A stretch of 64,000 nt of DNA from Rhodospirillales bacterium (GCA_023898785.1 CP060239.1:1426001-1490000); one strand, 5' to 3'; counted from the stretch's first letter, positions 33,415 to 42,274 are shown. Translations and numbers: made by a program. Notes: generated by a model not told the origin, from the letters alone.

Positions 33415-34952
33415 TTTTTCCATCTTAAAACCGGATTGCGGGCAGCCTTAACTTCGTCGAGGCGGCGGCGCGGTGTGGAATGCGGGAAACTATGGAAGTG
33501 GTCTTCGGCATCACTGCGTTGCTCCGCCTCGCCAGCGATATCCTTCATCGCGGTTATAAAGCGGTCGAGGCTGTCCTTGCTTTCCGTATCGGTCGGTTCA
33601 ATCAGCATCGTGCCGGGGACGACGAGCGGGAAATACACGGTCATCGGGTGGAAACCTTTTTCGATCAGCGCCTTGGCGATATCGAGGGTCTGGACGCCAC
33701 ATTCTTTTTGCTTTTTATCGGTCAGGAGCGCTTCGTGCATGCATGGGCCTTGGGCAGAAAAGGGCGCATGGTAGTCGCCTTCGAGGCTGCGCAGGATATA
33801 ATTGGCATTCAATACCGCGTCTTCGGAGACCTGTTTTAGCCCGTCGGCGCCGTGGGAAAGCATATAGGCCAGCGCGCGGACATGCATGCCGAACTGGCCA
33901 TGGAAGCCTTTGAGTCGGCCACAGTTTGTCAGGCGGTCGATTTCGGTTTCCAATCGATAGGTTTCACCCTCTTTCAACACAGTGGGTACGGGCATGTAAG
34001 CGCCAAGTTCTTCGGTGCAGCAGATCGGGCCGGAGCCGGGTCCGCCGCCGCCATGGGGCGTTGAAAAGGTTTTGTGCAAATTGATGTGCATGACATCGAC
34101 ACCGAAATCGCCGGGGCGGATTTTACCGACCAGCGCATTAAAGTTTGCGCCGTCCATATAGAAGTACCCGCCGGCCTTATGCAGAAGATTGGCAATTTCG
34201 AGAATATCTTTTTCGAACAGGCCGCAAGTGTTGGGATTGGTGACCATCATCCCGGCAATATCACCGCCAGCCGGATCGGTTTTATAGAGCGCTTTTTTAA
34301 AGGCTTCTACGGTAAGCATCCCGGTGTCTTTGGTTGGGATGTTGCGGACCTCATAGCCGCAGGTGGTGGCGGTGGCCGGATTGGTGCCGTGGGCGGAATC
34401 GGGGGTCAGTACAATCTTGCGCTTTTTCCCGTCGCCTTTTTGTTCGTGGGCGCGGCGGATGGTCATCATCCCGGCCAGCTCGCCATGCGCTCCAGCGGCG
34501 GGCGACAGGCACACGCCGGACAGATTGGTGAGCTCGGCCAGCCATTGTTGAAGTTCATACATCAGGGCGAGCGCGCCTTGGGTGGTGGATTCGGGCTGCA
34601 GCGGATGCAAATGCGCAAAACCGGGCAGGCGCGCGAGTTTTTCATTCAGGCGCGGGTTGTGTTTCATCGTGCAGGAGCCGAGCGGGAAGAAGCCGTGATC
34701 GATGGAATAGTTCCATGTGCTCATGCGGACAAAGTGACGCAGGGCCTGAGGTTCGCTGACCTGTGGCAGGCCGATATTCTCGCGCGCCTGTTGGCCGGTG
34801 CGTAATGGCATGCCCGCGGGGGCTGGCAAATCCACGCCGGGGTGATCGGAACGTTCCTTTTCCCAGAGCAGGTTTTCTTCGTAATGCAGGCCGCGGTTAT
34901 CGTCGTTCATTTTTGTGTCCATAGTTTCTACAATTTTGTTTTCCGCGCTCAT
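33411..34952 (-). CDS. gcvPB: Glycine dehydrogenase (decarboxylating) subunit 2
   Basis: The PLP-binding half of the two-subunit glycine decarboxylase (P-protein) of the glycine cleavage system, which oxidises glycine to CO2, NH3 and methylene-THF. 513 aa. The PLP lysine is in HINLHKTFSTPHGGGGPGSGP-type sequence, and the DSAHGTNPATA motif is present. It overlaps gcvPA by 4 nt (ATGA), so the two are co-translated. The N-terminal 25 residues are variable, and a later Met start is possible. Confidence 0.96.
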   Translation of the reverse strand: MSAENKIVETMDTKMNDDNRGLHYEENLLWEKERSDHPGVDLPAPAGMPLRTGQQARENIGLPQVSEPQALRHFVRMSTWNYSIDHGFFPLGSCTMKHNPRLNEKLARLPGFAHLHPLQPESTTQGALALMYELQQWLAELTNLSGVCLSPAAGAHGELAGMMTIRRAHEQKGDGKKRKIVLTPDSAHGTNPATATTCGYEVRNIPTKDTGMLTVEAFKKALYKTDPAGGDIAGMMVTNPNTCGLFEKDILEIANLLHKAGGYFYMDGANFNALVGKIRPGDFGVDVMHINLHKTFSTPHGGGGPGSGPICCTEELGAYMPVPTVLKEGETYRLETEIDRLTNCGRLKGFHGQFGMHVRALAYMLSHGADGLKQVSEDAVLNANYILRSLEGDYHAPFSAQGPCMHEALLTDKKQKECGVQTLDIAKALIEKGFHPMTVYFPLVVPGTMLIEPTDTESKDSLDRFITAMKDIAGEAEQRSDAEDHFHSFPHSTPRRRLDEVKAARNPVLRWKN

Positions 34953-36229
34953 GCTAATGCCTCTTTCATAGCCGTGGTCAGGGCAGCAATGTCTTCATCC
35001 GTGGTCATTTCGGTGGCGGCGATGAGGAGCTGATTTTCATCGAGATCGTACCCAGCAATGATGCCCTGCCCGGCAAGAGCTTTGACGATGCCTTTTGAGG
35101 CCCGCGGCAATTCCAGTGTGAATTCGTTGAAGAAGTTCTCGGTGAGGAGCTTCACACCAGGGATTTGAGTCAGCGCGTCGGCGGTACGGCAGGCCGCTTC
35201 GTGGTTGAGGCGCGCAAGACGTTTAAAGCCATCTTCACCCAGCAGGCTCATATGCACGGTAAAGGCGAGCGCGCACAGGCCCTGGTTGGTGCAGATGTTA
35301 GAGGTGGCCTTGTCGCGGCGGATATGCTGCTCGCGGGTGGAAAGCGTGAGGACAAAGCCGCGCTTTCCATCGGCATCTTCGGTCATGCCGCACAGGCGTC
35401 CGGGCATCTGGCGCAAGTATTTTTCCTTACAGGCGAAAAACCCAAGATATGGCCCGCCATAGCTGAGCGGAATACCGATGGATTGGGCTTCGCCGCAAAC
35501 GATGTCGGCTTCGGCGGGAGCAGGCAGCAGGCCAAGGGAGACGATTTCTGTGACGACGACGATCAGCAGAGCACCGGTTTCATCGCAGGATTTGCGCAGG
35601 GCATCATATTTATGCGGCGCGCCGTAGAAATCGGGTGACTGAATAATGACGCAGGCAGTCTGCTCATCGGGCGCGCCGTCGGTGATTTTAACATCGCCAT
35701 CGAGATTCCACATGTAGGATTTGAGCACACCGCGATAATCAGGATGCAGAGCGTTTCCAATAACGATCTTTTTGCGCTTGGTCACGCGCAAGGCCATAAG
35801 TGCGGCTTCGGTAGTGGCGGTCGCACCGTCATACATGCTGGCGTTGGCGACGTCCTGGCCGGTAAGCTGGGCGATGAAGGTCTGGAATTCGAAAATCGCC
35901 TGCAATGTGCCTTGGGCGATTTCGGGTTGGTAGGGCGTGTAGGCGGTGAGGAATTCGCTGCGCTGGATGATGTAATCAACGCTAGCCGGAATGTGGTGGT
36001 AATACGCCCCGGCGCCGAGGAAAAACGGCCCGGCGCTGGCGGCGTGATTTTGGTTTGCATAGGCGTTTAAATGACGCTCAACGTCAAGCTCGCCTTGATG
36101 ATCAGGCAGGTTGAATTTGTGGCCCATCTCAGTAGCCGGAACGTCAACATAAAGATCATCAATACTGCCCACGCCGATGGTTTTAAGCATCGCCGCGCGC
36201 GCATTTTGGGTCTGGGGGAGGTAACGCAT
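34949..36229 (-). CDS. gcvPA: Glycine dehydrogenase (decarboxylating) subunit 1
   Basis: Partner of GcvPB, together forming the P-protein. 426 aa from the chosen ATG (MRYLPQTQNARAAMLKTIGV), which has AGAAAGAAAA upstream. An ORF 15 codons longer exists, but its N-terminus (MLRHCAPRND) is only the translation of a palindromic repeat. Typical blocks include YTPYQPEIAQGTLQAIFEFQ and NASMYDGATATTEA. The split P-protein is the form found in many bacteria other than E. coli. Confidence 0.95.
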   Translation of the reverse strand: MRYLPQTQNARAAMLKTIGVGSIDDLYVDVPATEMGHKFNLPDHQGELDVERHLNAYANQNHAASAGPFFLGAGAYYHHIPASVDYIIQRSEFLTAYTPYQPEIAQGTLQAIFEFQTFIAQLTGQDVANASMYDGATATTEAALMALRVTKRKKIVIGNALHPDYRGVLKSYMWNLDGDVKITDGAPDEQTACVIIQSPDFYGAPHKYDALRKSCDETGALLIVVVTEIVSLGLLPAPAEADIVCGEAQSIGIPLSYGGPYLGFFACKEKYLRQMPGRLCGMTEDADGKRGFVLTLSTREQHIRRDKATSNICTNQGLCALAFTVHMSLLGEDGFKRLARLNHEAACRTADALTQIPGVKLLTENFFNEFTLELPRASKGIVKALAGQGIIAGYDLDENQLLIAATEMTTDEDIAALTTAMKEALA

Positions 36230-36244
36230 GTTTTCTTTCTCTCT

Positions 36245-36320
36245 GTCATTGCGAGGAGCGCAGTGACGAAGCAATCTATAAATCGGAAAACTGGATTGCT
36301 TCGCTGCGCTCGCAATGACG
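36245..36320. repeat. Palindromic repeat copy 1 (gcvH-gcvPA gap)
   Basis: 76-bp element with terminal inverted repeats GTCATTGCGAG / CTCGCAATGAC and inner GAAGCAAT / ATTGCTTC arms. Related copies lie at 39512-39593 and 60431-60516. It fills most of the 99-bp gap between gcvH and gcvPA and would form a long hairpin in the gcv mRNA. Confidence 0.85.
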
Positions 36321-36328
36321 TCTTCATT

Positions 36329-36706
36329 TTAATCCAAAGTCTTCAAATAATCCTTATACGTGGCCTCATCCATCAGGTCGCCCAGCTGCGCCGGATCGGT
36401 GATTTTGATTTTGGCGATCCAGCCGCCGTCGGCCAGCGGCTTGGCGATCAGTTCTAGATCATCTGGCATATTGTCGTTGGCCTCAACGACTTCGCCATCG
36501 ATGGGGGAATACACTTCGGCAGCGGTTTTGACCGATTCGACGACGGCGAATTCATCACCCTTGCTCACCTGTTTGCCTATTTCAGGCAATTCGACAAAGA
36601 CCAGATCGCCCAGCGCTTCGCGCGCATATTCTGTGATACCCACCCATGCGAGATCACCATCAACATATATCGCTTCGTGATCGGTGGTAAATTTTAACTC
36701 AGCCAT
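36329..36706 (-). CDS. gcvH: Glycine cleavage system H protein
   Basis: Lipoyl carrier that shuttles the methylamine between P-, T- and L-proteins. 125 aa; the lipoylated lysine is Lys60 in FAVVESVKTAAEVYSP. The segments DLAWVGITEYAREALGDLVF and VEANDNMPDDLELI are typical. It starts inside the last codons of the upstream M50 protease gene (8-nt overlap), which suggests coupling. Confidence 0.97.
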   Translation of the reverse strand: MAELKFTTDHEAIYVDGDLAWVGITEYAREALGDLVFVELPEIGKQVSKGDEFAVVESVKTAAEVYSPIDGEVVEANDNMPDDLELIAKPLADGGWIAKIKITDPAQLGDLMDEATYKDYLKTLD

Positions 36707-38072
36707 TGCTTGCCTCGTCCTTATATTTTGGTTGTGATTTATCTATAAAGTCGTGGACTTTTTCCAGACGCGAGTCAATGTAGCCCGGTACTTTATCCAT
36801 ATTAGAGACGACAACTATGGCATAGAGACTGAAAAATATCAGCACAAAGAGCGTTGCTTTTCTTTTGCGACTCAACGGCTTTTTAAGAACGCGTTCGATG
36901 GTTTGCGTCAAAAAGTGGCCGCCATCCATATAGGGAAGCGGCAAAAGGTTTACCAAAGCAATTATGACGCAGGTCAATGCAAAGAGGTGCATGTATTTGT
37001 AAAATACATTGAGGGCGCGTGTATCTTCGTGCATCACTTCACTGGAATCTTTGAGCTTGTAAGGATCGATAGGCAATAATTGAAACGGTGTTCCTGCAAC
37101 ATTCTTGATCATTGTCGCGCTTTTGCGCAGTGCTTCTATGGCATATTCAAAGGCCGGGCGATCAAGATAGATATTGCCGCGCGTTTGGCCAAAAAACACG
37201 CGTTCATAGTCGTCATGATCGGGGTTATCGAGATTGACGTTCTGCGCGGTAGAGAGTATTACGCGGGCCGGTTTTTCTTTTCCATCAGGGCCTTCAAAGC
37301 CGACGATTATTTCCTTGCCCATGTTTTTGAGCAGTAACCTGCGCGCTTTGTCTTCATCGTCTTCGGTGTTTTGCCCTTTGACGCTCATCACCGCACTGAG
37401 CTTAAGGGGAGAATGTTGCCAGGTGACACCGAAGCGGGCATTTTTGCGCTCAATGCCATCTTCGTCTTTATATTCCGTCCAGCCCGGCGTGAAAGGTATA
37501 TCAAAAATTTTATCGCCGCGCTGGATCGTATAGATGCTTTGAACCGCGCCTTTGGAATAGGCAACGCGCCAGATGTCCTGAAAATTTGCGACGGGTTTCC
37601 CATCAACGGCGAGGAAACGATCGCCGACCTGCATGCCGGCTTTATCAGCAGCCAGCCCCGGTTCAATACCGACCAAAACCGGCGGCGTTGAGGGTTGACC
37701 GACCAATATATAGAAAGCGAAAAACAGGAATGGCAGGATTGCAAGATTTGCCAAGGGGCCGGCGAGGATGGTTACGGTGCGTTGCCAAAAAGGCCGAGCG
37801 GCGAAAGAACCGCCCTCGGACAGGCCCTCCAACCCTTGAAGATGCACATGAGCGCCGAGCGGCCAACGGCGAAACGACCAGCGTGTACCGTGGTGATCAC
37901 CCCAATGTCTGAGGGTACGACCGCGGCCAATGACAACGGAATCGACAGGCATTTTGAACAGGCGCGCGGCCCAGTAATGACCCAGTTCATGTAAGATCAA
38001 TGCGATAAAAATCAGCAGCAAAAAAACCGGCGGGCCGATCAGATATTCGATTTTAAACCAGTCTTCTTCCAT
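36699..38072 (-). CDS. M50-family membrane metalloprotease (site-2 protease), RseP-like
   Basis: An inner-membrane zinc protease of 457 aa. Residues 16-32 form the first membrane segment carrying the active-site HELGH (28-32); a PDZ domain is seen around residues 140-200 (VLVGIEPGLAADKAGMQVGD); and the second active-site motif LPYMDGGHFL lies in a late membrane segment. The family cleaves membrane-bound anti-sigma factors or signal peptide remnants. RseP is usually next to bamA/dxr; here it sits between gcvT and gcvH, so it may be a paralogue. Substrate unknown. Confidence 0.88.
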   Translation of the reverse strand: MEEDWFKIEYLIGPPVFLLLIFIALILHELGHYWAARLFKMPVDSVVIGRGRTLRHWGDHHGTRWSFRRWPLGAHVHLQGLEGLSEGGSFAARPFWQRTVTILAGPLANLAILPFLFFAFYILVGQPSTPPVLVGIEPGLAADKAGMQVGDRFLAVDGKPVANFQDIWRVAYSKGAVQSIYTIQRGDKIFDIPFTPGWTEYKDEDGIERKNARFGVTWQHSPLKLSAVMSVKGQNTEDDEDKARRLLLKNMGKEIIVGFEGPDGKEKPARVILSTAQNVNLDNPDHDDYERVFFGQTRGNIYLDRPAFEYAIEALRKSATMIKNVAGTPFQLLPIDPYKLKDSSEVMHEDTRALNVFYKYMHLFALTCVIIALVNLLPLPYMDGGHFLTQTIERVLKKPLSRKRKATLFVLIFFSLYAIVVVSNMDKVPGYIDSRLEKVHDFIDKSQPKYKDEASNG

Positions 38073-38105
38073 TTTATTGTGTTTACTTTCCTGATGCTGG
38101 GCCCT

Positions 38106-39206
38106 TTAGGCTGCAGCCTTTTTCATTGATTTGGTTTTGGCCGGAACGAAGGGCAGTTTGGCCACGACAGCCGCAATATTTCGCCCACGTACATTGATGA
38201 ATATTTTTTGACCAACATTGGCCAAGTCACTGTTTATATACCCCATTCCGATTGATTCTTTGAGTGTGGGGGAATGACCGCCGGAAGTTAGAACACCGAT
38301 AACTTCATCGGCTTCATCCCGGATTTCAGCCCCTTCACGGGCAACGCCTTTATCGGTGAGTTTGATCCCGACGAGCTTGCGGGCAGTGCCCTGAGCCAAT
38401 TCTTTTTGGATGCGATCATAGCCAAAATAGCCGCTGGCGTTTTTGCCTATCACCCAACTCAATCCTGCCTCAACAGGCGAGGTTTCGGCGGTTATTTCAT
38501 GACCATAAAGCGCATAGCCCATTTCCATACGCAGCGAATCGCGCGCGGCTAGGCCGATGGGTTTGACCGCATCGTGGGCGAGGAATTTTTCTGCCAGCGC
38601 TGCGGCGTCCGCGTTCGGCACGGCTATCTCAAAACCATCTTCGCCCGTGTAACCGAGACGGCTAATAAACATCTTATGATCGTCTTTAGCCCATAGCCCC
38701 ATATAGGGTAAATCTGACAGATCCGTGCCCAGAATCTTGCAGATAACGCTTTCCGATTCGGGGCCTTGCAGGGCCAAAAGAGCCCAGTCATCGAAGTGGG
38801 TAAATTCGAGATTCGGGGTTAAATGCTGTTTCATCCAGGCGATGTCTTTGTCTTTGCATCCGGCATTGATGACAAAATGGAAAGCATTCTCGCCGGTTTT
38901 TGTGATCATCAGATCGTCGATAATGCCGCCCTCCTCGTTTAGCAGCACGGTGTATTTGGTACGCATATTCCCAAGCTTTTCAAAAGATGAGGGGGTTAGT
39001 TTTTGGACAAACTCCAGTGCGTCTGCTCCTTGCACCATTGCCTGGCCCATGTGGGAAACGTCGAACAAACCGCAGGATTCACGCACCCACTCATGCTCTT
39101 TGATTACGCCTTCGCCGTAATAAAGCGGCATATCATAACCTGCAAACTCCCCCATTTTAGCGCCCAGCTTCGTATGCAAATCATGTAAGGCGGTGTGTTT
39201 GAGCAT
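38106..39206 (-). CDS. gcvT: Glycine cleavage system T protein (aminomethyltransferase)
   Basis: Transfers the methylene group from the H-protein to tetrahydrofolate, releasing ammonia. The start at 39206 follows CAGGAG and yields 366 aa (MLKHTALHDLHTKLGAKMGE). The folate-binding aspartate region (FAGYDMPLYYGEGVIKEHEW and LFDVSHMGQ) is intact. First gene of the gcv operon. The longer frame starting 12 codons upstream lacks a ribosome binding site. Confidence 0.96.
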   Translation of the reverse strand: MLKHTALHDLHTKLGAKMGEFAGYDMPLYYGEGVIKEHEWVRESCGLFDVSHMGQAMVQGADALEFVQKLTPSSFEKLGNMRTKYTVLLNEEGGIIDDLMITKTGENAFHFVINAGCKDKDIAWMKQHLTPNLEFTHFDDWALLALQGPESESVICKILGTDLSDLPYMGLWAKDDHKMFISRLGYTGEDGFEIAVPNADAAALAEKFLAHDAVKPIGLAARDSLRMEMGYALYGHEITAETSPVEAGLSWVIGKNASGYFGYDRIQKELAQGTARKLVGIKLTDKGVAREGAEIRDEADEVIGVLTSGGHSPTLKESIGMGYINSDLANVGQKIFINVRGRNIAAVVAKLPFVPAKTKSMKKAAA

Positions 39207-39238
39207 GAGCGTTCTCCTGTTTATCTGTTCAGTACCAA

Positions 39239-39266
39239 ACATTAATGTGATCGGCAGAATTGTAAA
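39239..39266 (-). promoter_or_regulatory. Possible promoter of the gcv operon
   Basis: Minus strand TTTACA, 16-bp spacer, TAATGT, about 35 bp before the gcvT start. No glycine riboswitch is present; the whole gap to the upstream gene is only 77 bp. Confidence 0.45.
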
Positions 39267-39283
39267 GTCATGCTATTTGGTTA

Positions 39284-40045
39284 TTAAAATGGACAAGTAT
39301 CGGTGAAGGTGGTGAGCGTGCCGTCTTTGGGGTGGTGAAGCGTGATGCTTTCAGCATGGAGTTGGAGGCGGTCTGCGGCATTGAGTGCGCGTTCATGAGC
39401 ATAAAAGCGATCACCCAGAATGGGATGGCCCAGCGCCGCCATATGCACGCGGAGTTGGTGAGAACGGCCGGTGAGGGGCTTGAGTTCAACGCGGGATATT
39501 TTGAATATTTCGTCATTGCGAGAAGGGTCATCAGACCCGACGCGGCCATCCATACCGGGACATTCTGGATTGCTTCGCTGCGCTCGTAATAACGGAGAGG
39601 CGCTATGCTCGATTATCCGCCAGTCGGTTTGAGAAAGGCGCCCATGTTCGTGACAGACCATCTGTAGCGGGCGGTTTTCCCAATTGCAGCGCAGGGGAAG
39701 ATCGACGCAGCCTTCGCGCTCCTCCGGCACGCCCCAAACGCGGGCGATATAGGTTTTTTGCACTTTTCGGCGTTCGAACTGTTTGCCGAGATTGGCCTGA
39801 GCAGCCTTATTCATCGCCATAACGAATATGCCGGAAGTATCCATATCGAGGCGGTGGACCAGCAGGCTTCCGGGGAATTGTTCTTTGGCGCGTGTTTCAA
39901 GGCAATCGGCATGTTCCGGCGCTTTGCCCGGAACGCTGAGCAGCCCGGCGGGTTTAGAGAGCACCAGCACGTCTCCATCTTGATGGAGAATATTGAGCGC
40001 CTCTTGCGAGGGCGCGTAAATGAAAGAGCTAGCTCGCAAAGACAA
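39284..40045 (-). CDS. RluA-family pseudouridine synthase with a repeat-derived insertion
   Basis: Isomerises specific uridines in rRNA or tRNA to pseudouridine. 253 aa. The catalytic motif HRLDMDTSG (aspartate at 67) is intact, as are LSKPAGLLSVPG at residues 29-40 and LTGRSHQLRVHMAALGHPILGD near 191-212. Between them residues 151-179 (PLLRAQRSNPECPGMDGRVG onward to NDE) are not family sequence: they are the in-frame translation of an 82-bp palindromic repeat. No S4 domain is seen, so it resembles RluA/RluC-minus types such as RluA or TruC. Which uridine it modifies cannot be told. The gene overlaps the next upstream gene by 17 bp. Confidence 0.92.
   Translation of the reverse strand: MSLRASSFIYAPSQEALNILHQDGDVLVLSKPAGLLSVPGKAPEHADCLETRAKEQFPGSLLVHRLDMDTSGIFVMAMNKAAQANLGKQFERRKVQKTYIARVWGVPEEREGCVDLPLRCNWENRPLQMVCHEHGRLSQTDWRIIEHSASPLLRAQRSNPECPGMDGRVGSDDPSRNDEIFKISRVELKPLTGRSHQLRVHMAALGHPILGDRFYAHERALNAADRLQLHAESITLHHPKDGTLTTFTDTCPF
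39512..39593. repeat. Palindromic repeat copy 2, inside a coding sequence
   Basis: Same family as copies at 36245 and 60431: ends GTCATTGCGAG / CTCGTAATAAC (slightly decayed) and the arm GAAGCAATCCAG. It is wholly within the RluA-type gene and keeps the frame open, contributing about 29 residues. In style it resembles the Rickettsia palindromic elements known to be translated in genes. Confidence 0.85.
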
Positions 40046-40274
40046 CTTTCACGCCGCGCTTTTTGAAATAGCTTTGCATCATTTTCCGGCCTGCGCGGTT
40101 ATTCTGACTTAAACGATCAGGCGCAAAGACCGCTTCCTTTTCACCAGCAGCGTTCATGGCAGCCTTGAGATTGGCTATATGCAGATCTATGTCCTCATTG
40201 TCGTTGGTCAGCGAGGTGTAAATGGCTTCTTTGGCCTGTTCGAGTGAAAGGGTTTCGACAAGGGGGGCGCTCAT
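40029..40274 (-). CDS. Unknown 81-aa protein
   Basis: Not recognised. Starts MSAPLVETLSLEQAKEAIYT and ends RGVKVVFAS; probably two or three helices with a basic C-terminal third (NNRAGRKMMQSYFKKRGVK). AAAGGATGA lies ahead of the ATG. Its 3' end overlaps the pseudouridine synthase start by 17 bp, indicating an operon. Its start codon shares the palindrome CATG with a possible plus-strand start. Confidence 0.72.
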   Translation of the reverse strand: MSAPLVETLSLEQAKEAIYTSLTNDNEDIDLHIANLKAAMNAAGEKEAVFAPDRLSQNNRAGRKMMQSYFKKRGVKVVFAS

Positions 40275-40323
40275 GCGTAATCATCCTTTATTTGTTCTTT
40301 CAAATGATTTATCAAACAGCGCT

Positions 40324-40449
40324 ATGAGCACGCAAGATAAAGATCTCGAAAAAGAAGATATTAAGCCGCTAACCGGAGTGCATATTGCGCCGAAGGGGCA
40401 TGGAGCGGGATGCGCGTGCTGCATGCCGGAGGAAGAGAATGACCAATAA
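40324..40449 (+). CDS. Small Cys-containing protein, about 41 aa
   Basis: Translation MSTQDKDLEKEDIKPLTGVH, then APKGHGAGCACCMPEEENDQ. The CxCC cluster near the C-terminus could bind metal. An earlier in-frame ATG at 40273 would add 17 residues and has GGGGGG ahead of it, but that overlaps the divergent neighbour's start. No clear Shine-Dalgarno for the shorter form. Function unknown; the reality of the gene is only moderately supported. Confidence 0.45.
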   Translation: MSTQDKDLEKEDIKPLTGVHIAPKGHGAGCACCMPEEENDQ

Positions 40450-40458
40450 ACTCAAAGT

Positions 40459-41118
40459 CTATGCTACTAATGAGTAATCGGGGTCTTTATCTTTGTAGAG
40501 CTTATGCTCGGCAATGTAGGTTGCCAATTCTTCTGGAAGAACCCCAGGCGTACTTCCTGCGGCAAATTGCTGCCTGATTTCACTTGAAGATGTCAGTGTG
40601 CTTCGGCCTGTTGTTAGTATGGGTGTTCTTAAAATATCTGATGCTTTTTCCAAACGTTTGCTAGCATTAATGACCACTCCCCAGTTTATTTTTTTACCCG
40701 CACTCACAACATTGCTCATTGCAGCAGCAATGTGGAGCATACGCGCGGCCCATAACAATCTTTTGGCAAAGTCTTCTCCACCCACAATATATAAATCGGT
40801 GTCCAGATTTTTTTCTGATATGTCTTCAATTGTTCTTTTGTATGATTGTAACTGTCCAATCAGGCCGCTTCCGTGATCACGATACGCCGTTGAAACTTTA
40901 AGCCACTGAGAATGCGGCATGGCTATAATCTTGCACATTTGAACTTTTTGATTAAATTCAGCCTGTAAGCTCCGTTTTGTCGTAGATTGTGTGATTGGCA
41001 ACAACCAAATCTCAGAAAGTCTGTGTTGATCTCTGACTTTCTGTGCTGTATCAACGTGACCAGGATGAACTGGATTATAGGATCCCGGCATGATGCCTAT
41101 CGACTTATTATCAGTCAT
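40459..41118 (-). CDS. NadD-like nucleotidyltransferase
   Basis: Cytidylyltransferase-like fold protein of 219 aa. The N-terminal GIMPGSYNPVHPGHVDTAQK carries the (H/T)xGH nucleotide-binding motif and the C-terminal SSSEIRQQ corresponds to the ISSTxIR motif. In NadD the enzyme joins nicotinate mononucleotide and ATP to deamido-NAD. The central region is divergent, and the usual neighbours of nadD (proA, rsfS) are absent, so another nucleotide or a paralogue role is possible. Confidence 0.75.
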   Translation of the reverse strand: MTDNKSIGIMPGSYNPVHPGHVDTAQKVRDQHRLSEIWLLPITQSTTKRSLQAEFNQKVQMCKIIAMPHSQWLKVSTAYRDHGSGLIGQLQSYKRTIEDISEKNLDTDLYIVGGEDFAKRLLWAARMLHIAAAMSNVVSAGKKINWGVVINASKRLEKASDILRTPILTTGRSTLTSSSEIRQQFAAGSTPGVLPEELATYIAEHKLYKDKDPDYSLVA

Positions 41119-41218
41119 GGCCTTAACTCAGGTTTTAAACGGTATTTTATTGTAGTATCGAGCTTGTAAAACCAAAAAGACAAAATGTCAATATTTTCAT
41201 AATTTTATAGGTTTGTTT

Positions 41219-42274
41219 ATGAGCGCGATAATTCCCAAAATTGATGGACCTTTTTTAAAGGGCATGGGGATGGTGGTTATGCTGGCAGCCTGCGCGGGTG
41301 CTTTGACCGCCCTGCCTGTTCTTAAGACGCTGCATATCCACGGCCTGATCATCGCGATGGTCTTGGGCATGGTTTACGCGAATTCCGCTCGCAAATACAT
41401 ACCGGAGAGCTGGATCAGCGGGATTGATTATGCGGCGCGGCGGGTTTTGCGGCTGGCAATTGTGCTCTACGGGTTTCGCCTGACCTTTCAGGACATTGCA
41501 GCCATAGGCGTTTCCGGGGTTGTGATCAGCGCACTGATGGTGGGGCTGACCTTCCTGATTGGTTATGTGGTTGGGGTAAAGCTGCTCAAGATTGATAGGG
41601 AGGTTACTATTCTCACGGCTGCGGGGGCGGCGATTTGTGGCGCGGCGGCGGTGCTGGCGACCGAGGCTGTTATCAAAGCCAAGCCCTATAAGAGCATGGT
41701 CGCCGTGGCAACGGTTGTCATCTTTGGAACTCTGGCTATGTTTTTGTATCCCGCCGCATACCGTCTTGAGCTAGTGCCCATGAATCTGGATGAAATGGGC
41801 GTGTATATTGGTGGATCGGTCCACGAAGTCGCCCATGTGGTCGCGGCCAGCGCAGCGGTGGATCCAGCCACTTCAGATGCGGCGGTGATTGTAAAAATGG
41901 TGCGGGTAATGATGCTGGCGCCATTCCTGATCTTGCTGGGTTTATGGTTCTGGCGCGGGGCCGAGAATATTGCACAAAAAAATGAGGAAGGGCAAAAGCC
42001 TGCTCTGATTCCATGGTTCGCAATATATTTTATTGCGGTGGCCGGATTTAACTCCTTGCATTTGTTGCCTGCGCAGATGGTCAGCAGCCTCATCAGCTTT
42101 GATACGTTTTTGCTGACCATGGCGATGGGTGCGCTGGGCATGGAAACCAGCATTACGAAATTCAAAGGCGTAGGCCTTAAGCCCGTCTATCTGGCCTTGC
42201 TCCTATTCATCTGGCTGATTTTTGGCGGATTTTTTATTACCAAAATCGTCATGGGCGCGCTGGGTGGTATTTAG
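41219..42274 (+). CDS. YeiH/UPF0324-family membrane protein
   Basis: Inner-membrane protein of 351 aa with about ten hydrophobic segments, e.g. GMGMVVMLAACAGALTALPV at the N-terminus, and the family-typical GGSVHEVAHVVAASAAV and GALGMETSITKFKGVGLKP segments. The family is called putative sulfate exporter, but transport is not well established. The ATG at 41219 is preferred over an in-frame TTG two codons earlier. Divergent from the NadD-like gene. Confidence 0.88.
   Translation: MSAIIPKIDGPFLKGMGMVVMLAACAGALTALPVLKTLHIHGLIIAMVLGMVYANSARKYIPESWISGIDYAARRVLRLAIVLYGFRLTFQDIAAIGVSGVVISALMVGLTFLIGYVVGVKLLKIDREVTILTAAGAAICGAAAVLATEAVIKAKPYKSMVAVATVVIFGTLAMFLYPAAYRLELVPMNLDEMGVYIGGSVHEVAHVVAASAAVDPATSDAAVIVKMVRVMMLAPFLILLGLWFWRGAENIAQKNEEGQKPALIPWFAIYFIAVAGFNSLHLLPAQMVSSLISFDTFLLTMAMGALGMETSITKFKGVGLKPVYLALLLFIWLIFGGFFITKIVMGALGGI

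Noticed and set aside
36067..36327. 86-codon minus frame across gcvPA start and repeat
   Set aside because: Its N-terminal part is palindromic repeat sequence and it runs in another frame than gcvPA.
39207..39283. Glycine riboswitch expected before gcvT
   Set aside because: The gap is only 77 bp and contains no tandem aptamer-like structure.
41168..41180. GACAAAATGTC palindrome, also seen near acpP (58950s)
   Set aside because: An 11-bp match at two places is too weak to call a shared regulator site.
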